A stretch of 56,888 nucleotides of DNA, from assembly GCF_947654275.1 (NCBI RefSeq), contig NZ_CANTJS010000017.1, positions 1 through 56,888 on the forward strand, written 5' to 3'. How positions within the stretch are numbered: the stretch's first letter is position 1; each line of letters starts with the position of its first letter. Under the pieces are notes generated by a model. It was not told where the DNA came from. It saw nothing but the letters and a program-made list of their open reading frames with translations, and searched no databases. This DNA comes from an uncultured Oscillibacter sp. (GTDB taxonomy: Bacteria; Bacillota; Clostridia; Oscillospirales; Oscillospiraceae). The position numbers and the translations under genes were made by a program. Below, one piece after another: positions 23,353 through 31,881 of the stretch.

Positions 23353-25083
23353 GTTGCTGATAACTTTGACAGTGAAAATTTTTCCCCGGCGGTGGTCGCT
23401 CTCCTGGGTGATTTGGACTTCATAGGGGGATTTTGGTGCTTCCAGGGGAATGGAGGCGGGGGCCAGGGCGGCGATGGCGGGACCGCTGTCCTCCCATTCG
23501 TCGGAGCGGAGCAGAGCGTCGATGTCACTTTTCAGCAGGACTTCAATGTGGTCCTCGAACACCCGGATTTTCTGAATGATGAGCTGGAGATCGTTCCGGT
23601 CCAGCTTGGGCTTGGCCAGGATGCCGTCGAAGACCTCCAACGCCGTTTTTGCTGTCCGGTTCACTTGGATGATGGTGTTCCGTTTGTCCACCGTCATGGC
23701 AATCTGGTTTTGGATGCCCTCGATGCGGCGGAGGAGGTCGCTCTCCAGCTCATCATAGGTTTCCTCCAGAACCTCCTCCCGGTCCGGGTGCTTCATGATG
23801 TCCCGGATGCGCTGGCGCTTTGTGGCTTTCAGCTCCTCCTGAAGGTCCGCCAGCACCGCTTCCAGATTGGCGGCGCTCTGTTCGGTCTCGGCCACGTCCT
23901 CCGCCTCCCGGGCCAGGTCCGCGTTGAGCCGGTCCAGCATGGCGGCGGAGTTGTCTTTGATCTTCCGCACGTAAAGCTTCAGCAGCTCATCCAGCTTGTC
24001 CACCCGGATGTGATGGCTGGTGCAGCCCTTCAGCCCCCGCTTGTGGTACTCCCCGCAGCGGTAGGCGTCCTTGATGTCCCGGCGGCTCATGGCGAACATG
24101 GGGGAGCCGCAGTCGCCGCACTCCAGAAAGCCGGAGTAGACATTGTCGTACTTCTTCTGCCCCCGGTAATGGGCAGTGGAGCGGCTTTCCCGCAGGGCCC
24201 GGGCTGTGGCAAAGGTCCGGTAGTCGATGATGGGCTGGTGATGGCGCTCGATGACGATGTGGTCCAGCTGGTCCCGCTTCACGTCCCTGCCGTTGATTTT
24301 TTTCCGGGTGTACTTCCCCTGCCGGAGGGTGCCGATGTAGAAGTCATTGTCGATGATACCCTGAACGGTCACGATGGCCCAGGTGGGCTTGACGGTCCGT
24401 TTATACTCCTCTCCGGCGGCCTCCTTCCTGTCCCGCTCCGCCATGCGGGGGGTAGGGACGCCCTGGTCGGTAAGATAGTTGGCAATCTTTTTGTAGCCCC
24501 AGCCGTCGATGTAGAGCCGGAAAATCTCCCGGACGATCTCCGCCTCGGTGGGGACAATCTCAAACTCCTGCCGGGGGCTGATGATGTAGCCATAGGGGGC
24601 GGCACAGAGCCACTTGCCATCCTGCTGACGTCGCTTGATGACAGATTTCACCTTTTTGCTGGTGTCGGTGACGGGCATCTCATTGATGAGAAACTGGAAC
24701 TGAATTTTCAGCCAGTCGTCGTCGTTGGGAAAGTCGATATTGTCCCCGATGGAGATGATGCGGACGCCTGCGTCCCGCAGGTCCTCCAGCTCCACCAGGC
24801 CCCGGGAGTTCCGGCGGGAGAAGCGGGAGAAGTCCTTGATAATGAGGATGTCCTTTCGGTGGTCCATCAGCTCCCGGCGCAGGGTCTGGTAGCCGGGCCG
24901 CTGGTCGAAGGTGTAGCCGGACTTGTCCCGGTCCTCGAAGAAGGTCAGTGTGGAGTCGGGGAATTTCTGCCTCACGAAGTCCTGGATGATGGCCTTCTGG
25001 TTTTCGATGGAGGTGTTGTCCCGGTCCAGCTCCTCGTCCACGGAGATGCGGCAGTAGCCGGCGATGTCAAAGCGTTCAATCAT
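22900..25083 (-). CDS. Large serine recombinase fused in frame to the SpoVT C-terminal domain
   Basis: A 727-residue fusion. Residues ~1-145 form the serine-recombinase catalytic domain (AGYCRISVDEE; the nucleophile is the Ser of RISVD; IIKDFSRFSR carries the arginines). Next come the Recombinase domain (~165-290, APYGY...GTPTPR-type) and a zinc ribbon (CGDCGSPMF...CGEYHKRGLKGC). A coiled coil follows (~390-480, AETEQSAANLEAVLADLQEELKATKRQR). At residue 580 the frame passes through GGCGACCCC (Gly-Asp-Pro) into the last 147 codons of spoVT, including its GAF domain. Without integration the frame would end in 26 other residues (see 43195-43275), giving 606 aa. ATG 25083 overlaps the end of the RhuM gene. 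It drives insertion and excision of the element. Confidence 0.93.
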   Translation of the reverse strand: MIERFDIAGYCRISVDEELDRDNTSIENQKAIIQDFVRQKFPDSTLTFFEDRDKSGYTFDQRPGYQTLRRELMDHRKDILIIKDFSRFSRRNSRGLVELEDLRDAGVRIISIGDNIDFPNDDDWLKIQFQFLINEMPVTDTSKKVKSVIKRRQQDGKWLCAAPYGYIISPRQEFEIVPTEAEIVREIFRLYIDGWGYKKIANYLTDQGVPTPRMAERDRKEAAGEEYKRTVKPTWAIVTVQGIIDNDFYIGTLRQGKYTRKKINGRDVKRDQLDHIVIERHHQPIIDYRTFATARALRESRSTAHYRGQKKYDNVYSGFLECGDCGSPMFAMSRRDIKDAYRCGEYHKRGLKGCTSHHIRVDKLDELLKLYVRKIKDNSAAMLDRLNADLAREAEDVAETEQSAANLEAVLADLQEELKATKRQRIRDIMKHPDREEVLEETYDELESDLLRRIEGIQNQIAMTVDKRNTIIQVNRTAKTALEVFDGILAKPKLDRNDLQLIIQKIRVFEDHIEVLLKSDIDALLRSDEWEDSGPAIAALAPASIPLEAPKSPYEVQITQESDHRRGKIFTVKVISNGDPLEIYTSRDGEVIFKKYSLLGGVEDFAGQLCETMSRSTGSICAVTDRDTVISVAGGGKRELMGKRITPELEQVMESRRIYQYAGDGDPIPVTDGSDKLMTNVAAPILSEGDLLGLVLFVGTTPGIATGDAEYKLAQTIAAFLGRHMES
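23344..23352. other. Left attachment junction of the element (core GGGGTCGCC)
   Basis: The 9-bp core shared with 43276-43284 in the same orientation. To its right (element side) lies TTGACAGTG, whose CACTGT (minus-strand reading) is 16 bases from the core. The matching ACAGTG lies 17 bases from the core at the other end, as expected for a serine-recombinase attP. Confidence 0.88.
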
Positions 25084-26092
25084 TGGTCTCACCCTTCAGG
25101 TATTTCGCTGTCTGGCGGTCAAACTCCGAGATGTAGTCGGCGTCCTGCCTTTTGCGGAACTCCGCATAGATGTCGCCGACCTTCTTCTCCGCCGCCTCCC
25201 GGGAGATATGTCCCTTATCCTCCAGGACTTTCCGACGGTTGTTGGCAAGAAAGCGGTCCGTCTCCGCCAGCCAGTCCTTCATGGACATGGGGACCTCGTC
25301 CTCCGCCATGAGCTCGGCGTAGTCGATGAACATGGTCACCAGGCGGTTGAGGCGGGAGAGTTCTTTTTCGTTCAGGTAGTTTTTGGCAACCAGTGCGTCG
25401 CTTTTCAGTATTTTTCCATCCGGCGCGCCTTTCCAGGTTGTCAGGCCCATGGTAGGGCTGTCCAGGGTTGCCCGCTCAGAGATCAGCTCCGCCGCCGTTT
25501 TACCGGTGACGGCGAAGTGGAGCTTGTTCTGAACGAAGGCGTAGAATGCCCGGGTGGTGTCGCTGTTTTTGTCATAGTCGTAGCTGCACTGCTCAAACAC
25601 GTCCGCGATTTTCTGATAGGCCCGCCGCTCGCTGGCCCGAATTTCCCGGATGCGCTCCAGTAGCTCGTCAAAATAGTCCCTGCCGAAGGGGCGGCCGTTT
25701 TTCATCAGCTCGTCGTTGAGAACAAAGCCCTTGGTGATGTATTCTTTCAGGGTTTTCGTGGCCCACTGGCGAAACCGGGTGGCCTTCTTGGAGTTGACCC
25801 GGTAGCCCACGGCGATGATGGCATCCAGGTTATAGTGTTGCGTTTTGTAATTTTTTCCATCTGAGGCAGTCGTCAAGAAATCCTTGACAACTGCCTCCTT
25901 GTCCAGTTCTTCCTCATCAAAGCAGTTTTTCAGATGAAGGCTGATATTTTGCTTTGAGGTCTCAAACAACTCCGCCATTCCCTTTTGCGACAGCCAAAAG
26001 GTCTCGTCCTGAAACACCACGCTGACGAATTCTTTTTCGCTATCGTTGTTGTAGAGTAGAATTTCTCCACTCTGTAAAAGTTCTTTTCCCAT
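25076..26092 (-). CDS. RhuM family protein
   Basis: A 338-residue member of the RhuM (virulence RhuM) family, named after a Salmonella SPI-3 gene of unknown function and often found on mobile elements and next to restriction loci. Landmarks are FWLSQKGMAELFETSKQNISLHLKN (a helix-turn-helix-like N-terminus), YNLDAIIAVGYRVNSKKATRFRQWAT, and the Fic-like/DNA-damage-type middle part (YDYDKNSDTTRAFYAFVQNKLHFAVTGKTAAE). The length is normal. GGAGGAAA precedes ATG 26092. The gene overlaps the recombinase start by 8 bases, so the two are co-expressed; a role in controlling the recombinase is possible but not shown. Confidence 0.9.
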   Translation of the reverse strand: MGKELLQSGEILLYNNDSEKEFVSVVFQDETFWLSQKGMAELFETSKQNISLHLKNCFDEEELDKEAVVKDFLTTASDGKNYKTQHYNLDAIIAVGYRVNSKKATRFRQWATKTLKEYITKGFVLNDELMKNGRPFGRDYFDELLERIREIRASERRAYQKIADVFEQCSYDYDKNSDTTRAFYAFVQNKLHFAVTGKTAAELISERATLDSPTMGLTTWKGAPDGKILKSDALVAKNYLNEKELSRLNRLVTMFIDYAELMAEDEVPMSMKDWLAETDRFLANNRRKVLEDKGHISREAAEKKVGDIYAEFRKRQDADYISEFDRQTAKYLKGETND

Positions 26093-26146
26093 GCGATTTC
26101 CTCCATATCAATTTGAACTGCATTTCTGATTTAAATTACAGATAAT

Positions 26147-26175
26147 ATTGTATCACAGCCCGTGGGAAAACGCAA
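26147..26175 (-). promoter_or_regulatory. Promoter of the rhuM-recombinase operon
   Basis: Minus strand: TTGCGT (26170-26175), 17 bases, TACAAT (26147-26152), about 55 bases before the RhuM start. It looks like a vegetative sigma-A promoter and not a sporulation one. Confidence 0.6.
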
Positions 26176-26213
26176 CTGGAATCGCCGAACAGTTTTGTGC
26201 TGTCCGGCATTCC

Positions 26214-26474
26214 TCACCGGGATACCTGCCGCTTCCGGGCTTTCTCCCGCTGGACAGCCTGTTCGGCGGAACGGCGGCGGTTATAGCGAAGCAGGGCGCC
26301 CGTCTCCTCGGCCAGGTCCTGCCGACCGGAATAGAACACCGCCACGGTATATTTTTCCTCTGCGAACCTGCGGTATATATTTTGCAGGCGCTCTTGTACA
26401 TCCTGGCTGGACTGGTCCTCGTGTGAGAGCCAGATGTCCACCAGCTTGCTTTCTCGATGGGTATTGATTTCCAA
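26214..26474 (-). CDS. Small mobile-element protein of unknown function (86 aa)
   Basis: An 86-residue protein starting MEINTHRESKLVDIWLSHEDQ. It continues with RLQNIYRRFAEEKYTVAVFYSGRQDLAEETGALLRYNRR and a basic tail. Small proteins with this layout (VEIWL...YRQYK..KYLVAVFxSGxxDL...LLRHNR) are frequent on clostridial conjugative and genomic islands; I know no function. The start lacks a clear ribosome site. No other reading of this segment is better. Confidence 0.7.
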   Translation of the reverse strand: MEINTHRESKLVDIWLSHEDQSSQDVQERLQNIYRRFAEEKYTVAVFYSGRQDLAEETGALLRYNRRRSAEQAVQREKARKRQVSR

Positions 26475-26772
26475 CTGGGGTATCCCGTCCTTTCTCTGTG
26501 AATATTTGGAAGTATTTTCTTCTTTTCCAACGGCTTTTATGCGCTGAAATATTCAGAAAAAGGGCGGGTGAATCTGCTTGTCGATGGCTGGTGCCTCCTT
26601 TCGTGACAGTTTGGCCGATTAGATTTCACCAGTAAGAATGATTAAAATTCCTGTATACGTGCCCGCTGGGGCGCTTGTGTCCTTGTTTAGGATCGTGGCC
26701 TCCCAAAAAGAGGATGTCAATATGTGACACCCTCTTGACGCTTTTCCGCTCAATATGAGAAAATCAGGTGCA

Positions 26773-27697
26773 TCATGCAACACCCTGATTTTCTGATTCT
26801 GTATCCAATTTTTCCTTCTGACAGGGCAAAAACTCATGCCTCAGGACATGCCCAATGGTTTGAAATACCTGCACCAGCTCATAGGGCTCCCTCGCAGCGT
26901 CCTCGATTTCCGTCGGTCTCATGCGAATGCCCTCTATCCAGCAACGAATGTTTTCCGAGGTGGGCGTCAGCAAGACCGCTCTCTCGTAAGCCTTACAAAA
27001 CAGGGAGGCGACTTTCCCTCGCCGGTCAGTCTCGGCGTCGATCCGGTCGATCTCCCGCACAGCCGCAATCATTTCGGCCGCAGCGGTTTCCCGCTCCTCT
27101 GTCGGCAGCTGCTGGACGGCCTTTAGGAATCTTCCAGCCCCGATTGACAGACACTTCCTTCCGCTCCAAAGCGTCCTTTAGAGCCTGAGGCGCTTCCTCA
27201 GACAACCGCGCGATCCGGCCCATGGTCTGTTCCCTGATTCCGACGGCCTGGGCCATCTCTTTTCGGGTATCCACCGGCGTGTGATCTTCTGATGAATTCA
27301 CCAAAAGGTCTGTCCGGCGGCTCTGACGGACTTTGGCTGCTGTCTCCAGCTCTGGTTTCAGCTTCAATGCGATCTGCCCTAGCTCCCAAAGGGAAAGATT
27401 CCGCCGTCCCCGCTGGGTCCCCAATGCCCATTGCTTCGCCTCCAGCAAATCATAGAAGGAAAATACCAGCATCCTGAACGGCAGGCTATGTTTTTCGCAG
27501 ATTTGAAAGCGGTTGTATCCGTCGACGATGACCAGCTCCTCATTGACGACAATGGGCGCATAACAGCCGTTTTCCAGAATATCCCGCTCCAACGAAGAAA
27601 ACTGCTCCACGCTGAGAAGCGGGAGCAGTTGTTCCATCTCCGGCAGGACGACGGGCGTCCGCTGGCTGCTTGTGTATTCGGTTTCTGTGTTTCTCAA
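26773..27697 (-). pseudogene. ParB-like nuclease-domain protein, one frameshift
   Basis: The first frame gives a ParB/Srx domain: LLSVEQFSSLERDILENGCYAPIVV, the IVDGYNRFQIC motif, and a helix-turn-helix region (RKEMAQAVGIREQTMGRIARL). It breaks after EVSVNRGWKI near 27130. The downstream frame continues the protein as LKAVQQLPTEERETAAAEMIAAVREIDRI and runs to the stop at 26773, about 300 residues in all. One base change would restore it, so it may be a recent mutation or a sequencing error. The 5' end is uncertain; TTG 27697 has AAAGGA in position. Such proteins may regulate or partition mobile elements. Confidence 0.75.
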
Positions 27698-27876
27698 ATC
27701 ACCATTCCTTTCAGTTTGATTTGTGAGCATTTGCCGGGGATTTGCCGTTCTACCCAATCCGGTTCCTGGCAGGCAACCTTGCTTGGCGCTGTGCCGTGTG
27801 CTTTCCCTGGCTTGCCCGTTCAAACTGAAGTCATGGCAAACTTCCCCGAAAAGTATCTGATTGGACAGTCATGCAC

Positions 27877-27910
27877 CTGTACCCCAGGCACAGACGTGCC
27901 TGGGGTACAG
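27877..27910. promoter_or_regulatory. 34-bp perfect palindrome in the ParB-like gene's leader
   Basis: CTGTACCCCAGGCA (27877-27890), six-base spacer, TGCCTGGGGTACAG (27897-27910). It lies between the promoter at 28007-28035 and the ParB-like start. No T-run follows on either strand, so a protein-binding site is as likely as a hairpin. Confidence 0.6.
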
Positions 27911-28006
27911 CATAAACCTGTTATTAAAATCCGATCTCTTTCGAGAAAGCCTGCTAGAATAAAACTGAGTAAGACAATCATTTCCAATTATGTTGCTGTA
28001 GTGTTG

Positions 28007-28035
28007 AGTATAGCGTCTGCGGAAAAATTTGTCAA
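28007..28035 (-). promoter_or_regulatory. Strong promoter of the ParB-like gene
   Basis: Minus strand: consensus TTGACA (28030-28035), 17 bases, TATACT (28007-28012). It gives a ~300-base leader that contains the palindrome at 27877. Confidence 0.75.
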
Positions 28036-28040
28036 CCTCA

Positions 28041-30272
28041 TTATGTTCTTGATTTTTCCAGTCTCTGATAATACGCCTCCAACTTCTCCTCGCAGATTTG
28101 CTCGATCTCCGCTTTTTCTTCCCCGCTCAGCCGTTTCCACACAGACTCGTCCACTTGGACAATTCCCAAAGTCCGGGTGTGCCGAAGCATCTGCATGTCC
28201 TCAAACCGCTTGAAGGGGTTGGCCAGGACATTCCGCTGGGCCTCGCTGTTGGTGTATCCGCCCTTGGCAAAGATGCTGTTTGCCTTTTCCACGGTCAGTC
28301 CGGCGGCCCGCCGTCCCTCATAGTAGGACCGGAAATAGTCCGCGATGTCCGACAGCTTTACTCGGCCCTTTTCGTCGGCGTACCGCAGAACCGCCTTGAT
28401 TAAGACTGGCTTGTAAGAGTAGCTCATATCCATTTTCCGAACCATGTCCAGAAACAGGCCCTTCCGGTTGGAGTCGTCGATCAGTGTCCAGCCGTATTCT
28501 TTTGCGTACTTCTCCAGGGTTTCCTCCTTGAAATATTTGAAAACCCGATGCTCGCTCATGGGCACCGCCAGATCCGGGACCAGCTTGCCCTCCCGGACGT
28601 AGCGCTCGATGGTCTCCGCCTGCACGTCCACCCGGCGGACAAACTCCATCTGGGAGATCATGCCCTCCGCTTCTTCCTGCCAGTTGAACACGTCCACCAG
28701 CTCGTAGTCTGTGGCGCCGATGGGCCAGTCCAGTAGGGCGGTGGGCTTCTCCCGGCGATCATAGAGGGCGTTCTCCGCCGCTCGTTTGTCCCAGGGCGAG
28801 AGAACTAACTCCCCCGCCCGGTATTTCCGCAGCTTAAACAGGCGGTGCAGAGACATGGGCATATTGTACTGGCTGGCGTTGTCCACGAAGTCAAAGACCA
28901 TCAGGCTCTCCTTGCCCTCGTAAAGCCGCATTCCCCGGCCCAGCTGCTGGGTATACAGCACCCGGGACATCGTAGGCCGGGCCATGAACAGCGCTTCGAT
29001 TTCCGGGCAGTCCCAGCCCTCGTTCAGCAGGTCGCAGGCACAGAGCACCAGGATCTCCCGTTGGATGAATTTGTCCTGGAACTCCTCTCGTTCCGAGCGT
29101 TTCATGCCGCCGGACACTGCAGCGGCGGGGACTCCAGCCTCCCGAAACAGAGAGGCAATCTCCTCTGCGTGCCAGACTGAGGCACAGAACACCACCGTCC
29201 GCCGCCCCTGGACATATTGGATCCAGGTATCCACGATCAGACGGTTCCGCCCCGGCACATAGATTTTGGTTTCCAGGTCCCGGATGTTGTAGCGGACGCT
29301 GTTGAACCGCACCTTGGTCAGGTCGATGTTGGTGTGGATGCGGATGCACCGCACCGGCACCAGCTCTCCCAGCTCCACGGCGGTCTGGATGTCCAGCCGG
29401 TGTGCGGTGTTTTTAAAGATATCCAGGATGCTCCTGTCATCATTCCGCTCCGGCGTGGCAGTCAGGCCCAGGGTAAAGGCGGGCTTGAAGAACGCCAGGA
29501 CCTTTTGGTAGGTATCTGCCGCCGCATGGTGGGCCTCGTCAATGATAAGGTAATCAAATTCATCATCCTTGAAACGGTCCAGATGCAGGGCCACGCTCTG
29601 CACGCTGCCGCAGACGATGTGGGCCTCCGGCTCCTTGACGGCCTCCAGATAGCGGCCTACCGCCGCCTTGGGCCATAAGGCCCGGAATGTCTCCGCCGCC
29701 TGCTCCACCAGCTCCTGGGTGTGGGCCAGGAACAGCGTCCTGCCGCCCAGGCGCTTGGCGTCCAGCACCGCCGTCACGGTCTTGCCGGTCCCCGTAGCGT
29801 GGCAGAGCAGGGCGATGGTTTCCCCGCGGCTTCGCATAAACTTCAGAGCGTCCAGTGCCCGGCCACGTTGGGTGGGCAGGTAGTCCTCAATTTCCTGAAG
29901 CCGGGGACGGCTGCCCAGGAAGAGCCGGAGTTCGTCCTTTATCAACTCCGGCTGGAGCTGCATCTGCCGCACCGCCCAGCGGTATACGTCCCAGCCCATG
30001 TAGATCATGCTGTTCTGCTTCAGCAGGTCATCGTAGAACTTGCCGGAGGCCACCAGACTTTTGTGGTGGGAGCCCTCATCGTCGATTTCAATGGCCACTC
30101 GGCGGTCGTTGTTTTCCAGAACGAAGTCGGCATAGCGGCTGTTCTGGTAGACGTCGTAAAAGTGATATTGGGAATAGAGGTATCCGGCCTTCTCGGCGCC
30201 GAAGGCCTCGCTGAACAGTTCGATGAAAAGGTCTTCGGCCCTGCTGCCGGAGGCGGAGCGGGGAACGGGCAT
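28041..30272 (-). CDS. Superfamily 2 helicase with N-terminal nuclease domain
   Basis: A ~743-residue defence-type helicase. Residues ~15-95 resemble a PD-(D/E)XK (Vsr/DUF559-like) nuclease: YADFVLENNDRRVAIEIDDEG gives the D...E-x-D metal ligands. Residues ~130-300 are RecA-like domain 1 with Walker A ATGTGKT and motif II IIDEAHHAAAD plus LGLTATPERND. Domain 2 follows with VVFCASVWHAEE, LLNEGWDCPEIEA and QQLGRGMRL. The last ~250 residues are unassigned. ATG 30272 is preferred over GTG 30281 because GAGG lies 6-7 bases upstream. The start sits 8 bases after the MazG-like gene. It may act with the adjacent Wadjet or independently; I cannot tell. Confidence 0.88.
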   Translation of the reverse strand: MPVPRSASGSRAEDLFIELFSEAFGAEKAGYLYSQYHFYDVYQNSRYADFVLENNDRRVAIEIDDEGSHHKSLVASGKFYDDLLKQNSMIYMGWDVYRWAVRQMQLQPELIKDELRLFLGSRPRLQEIEDYLPTQRGRALDALKFMRSRGETIALLCHATGTGKTVTAVLDAKRLGGRTLFLAHTQELVEQAAETFRALWPKAAVGRYLEAVKEPEAHIVCGSVQSVALHLDRFKDDEFDYLIIDEAHHAAADTYQKVLAFFKPAFTLGLTATPERNDDRSILDIFKNTAHRLDIQTAVELGELVPVRCIRIHTNIDLTKVRFNSVRYNIRDLETKIYVPGRNRLIVDTWIQYVQGRRTVVFCASVWHAEEIASLFREAGVPAAAVSGGMKRSEREEFQDKFIQREILVLCACDLLNEGWDCPEIEALFMARPTMSRVLYTQQLGRGMRLYEGKESLMVFDFVDNASQYNMPMSLHRLFKLRKYRAGELVLSPWDKRAAENALYDRREKPTALLDWPIGATDYELVDVFNWQEEAEGMISQMEFVRRVDVQAETIERYVREGKLVPDLAVPMSEHRVFKYFKEETLEKYAKEYGWTLIDDSNRKGLFLDMVRKMDMSYSYKPVLIKAVLRYADEKGRVKLSDIADYFRSYYEGRRAAGLTVEKANSIFAKGGYTNSEAQRNVLANPFKRFEDMQMLRHTRTLGIVQVDESVWKRLSGEEKAEIEQICEEKLEAYYQRLEKSRT

Positions 30273-30282
30273 GGCAGTCACC

Positions 30283-30603
30283 TCATTTCTCCAGGACTTC
30301 TTTTAGAAGTATCTTCTTCTCAAAGCCGCCCCGTTTGGCGGCCTTCTCCTGCCGGACCTGCTCCAGTTCTTTCCACGTCTAGCCCCTGGCCCGGACGACG
30401 GCCCGCAGAACCTCCAGCAGGTCGGCCAGCTCATCCAGGGATTTGCTCTCCTGGTACTCGGCCAGTTCCTCGTTCAGCTTGGCGTCCAGCGTCTCCAGAT
30501 ATTGCTCACTAGGCAGAATTTCTGTCACACAGGTCTTGCCATCAGCCAAAATGATCTCTGGAATGCGGTCGCGGACTAACTTATGATAGGTTTTGGCTTT
30601 CAT
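30283..30603 (-). pseudogene. MazG-like nucleotide pyrophosphohydrolase with in-frame TAG
   Basis: The frame reads YHKLVRDRIPEIILADGKTC and LNEELAEYQESKSLDELADLLEVLRAVV, the acidic EExxE...ExxD helices of the MazG-like/phosphoribosyl-ATP-pyrophosphohydrolase fold, which hydrolyse non-canonical NTPs. A TAG at 30379-30381 interrupts the protein at codon 75. The same frame then continues TWKELEQVRQEKAAKRGGFEKKILLKEV to a TGA at 30283, exactly the tail expected for this family. The family usually has RGYTW here, so TAC to TAG is the simplest lesion. It is 39 bases downstream of jetD and just upstream of the helicase. Confidence 0.85.
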
Positions 30604-30642
30604 AGTAGAATTACCTCAAAACGAGTCATCTATATTGGGCAA

Positions 30643-31881
30643 TCAGGACAAAAAGCTCTCCTGCTCAATGGTAACACCACGGTTCAGTATTTCACAGATT
30701 GCACTCTCAAATATAGGATATGTCCCCTCTGCCAGTACTTGTTCCAACTGCCTCAGATACTTTACTGGTCTCTTTAACCCATTGTGGGAATACTCCGCAA
30801 CATCTTCTCCAGACATTCGCATTGGCTGAACACCCGGAAAAATCTCCTGCAAATGAGCATACATCTGAAAACCACCCAAATCAATATCTGCCCAAAAAAA
30901 GGTTTGCGTACCTTTGGATACTGCATCCCGAATTTTTGAAAACAATTTTCTTTTCTGGGGACTAAGGAAACCGCCATGATACACAGCCAGGGTATCCGGT
31001 TTCAATTCAGAGAGTAAATATTCATCATAATTTGTCTTATTTTCAATAAATATAATACTTTGGACATCGCTGAGATCAATTTTTGTGATAGAGTCTACCG
31101 CTGTACTGGGCAGGGCTATTCCGTAAGGATACGTTGCACCGACATTTACCGTTCCTGCCGGCATCGTAAAGGCGCAGTTGCCGGAAAGCTCATAAAGCTC
31201 CGGGCGGGCATAGATCCCGAGATAAGCCAGCTTATCCCGGAGCCCCATATCCGTGTGTTCACAGGCTTCTGCCAACCCCGGGTGAAATTTTTCGGCGATA
31301 CGAAGAAACGTATCACGAACCTCCCGCTCGAAGGTTTTGCTGTTATGGTAGCACTTGCTGCTGAACGCCCGCATGGTGATGGGTTCTCCGTGCAGGAAGT
31401 CATATTGTACCAGCGCGGACAGCAGATCAACCAGAAAGCCGGTATCTTTTCTGCAATAACCCGGAACTGTACATGCGTCATTTGCATTTGCGCATATATT
31501 ATCCCGCCAGGCGGCAATCCAGGCCGTTTCTACCCCGTCTAAAGCGCTTTGTACCATCTGTTCCACGATCTCTACCTGCCGTCTGGGATGTGTCCTGCCG
31601 GTCATTTGGTAGCAGCGCTCTACTTGATCTAAATTAAGGATAACCACCGAAAGGACGGGCCGCCCTTTCAGCCATTCAGCCGAAATCAACTGCTTCTGTT
31701 CTAATTCCTGCGCAGCCTGATTGAAGGCATCCCGGATGCTGGCTGTCTCATACTTGTATTCCGGCAGTTCTTTCTTTTCGATGCGCAGCATAACTCGCCT
31801 GTTGGAGCTCCCCGGCTCCAGCAGATGCTTGCTTTTTTCGTACTTATCCAGCAGGCGGGTGAGGATAATCCCCTGTTCCAT
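30643..31881 (-). CDS. jetD: Wadjet subunit JetD (DUF3322/DUF2220, Toprim nuclease)
   Basis: A 412-residue protein forming the nuclease subunit of Wadjet, which cleaves foreign circular DNA after loop extrusion by the SMC complex. The C-terminal Toprim-like domain shows SIIFIENKTNYDEYL (catalytic Glu) at ~280 and FFWADIDLGGFQMYAHL (the D-x-D motif) at ~335. The N-terminal ~200 residues are the DUF3322 arm. ATG 31881 overlaps the jetC TGA as TGATG, with AAGGAGA upstream, so translation is coupled. It is the last of the four jet genes. Confidence 0.93.
   Translation of the reverse strand: MEQGIILTRLLDKYEKSKHLLEPGSSNRRVMLRIEKKELPEYKYETASIRDAFNQAAQELEQKQLISAEWLKGRPVLSVVILNLDQVERCYQMTGRTHPRRQVEIVEQMVQSALDGVETAWIAAWRDNICANANDACTVPGYCRKDTGFLVDLLSALVQYDFLHGEPITMRAFSSKCYHNSKTFEREVRDTFLRIAEKFHPGLAEACEHTDMGLRDKLAYLGIYARPELYELSGNCAFTMPAGTVNVGATYPYGIALPSTAVDSITKIDLSDVQSIIFIENKTNYDEYLLSELKPDTLAVYHGGFLSPQKRKLFSKIRDAVSKGTQTFFWADIDLGGFQMYAHLQEIFPGVQPMRMSGEDVAEYSHNGLKRPVKYLRQLEQVLAEGTYPIFESAICEILNRGVTIEQESFLS

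Noticed and set aside
22912-25311. A 799-codon plus-strand open frame
   Set aside because: Antisense of the recombinase-SpoVT fusion; composition is that of a shadow.
26619-26837. 72-codon minus-strand frame
   Set aside because: Overlaps the end of the ParB-like gene in another frame, has no ribosome site and no family-like sequence. The ~300-base gap 26475-26772 otherwise holds nothing I recognise.
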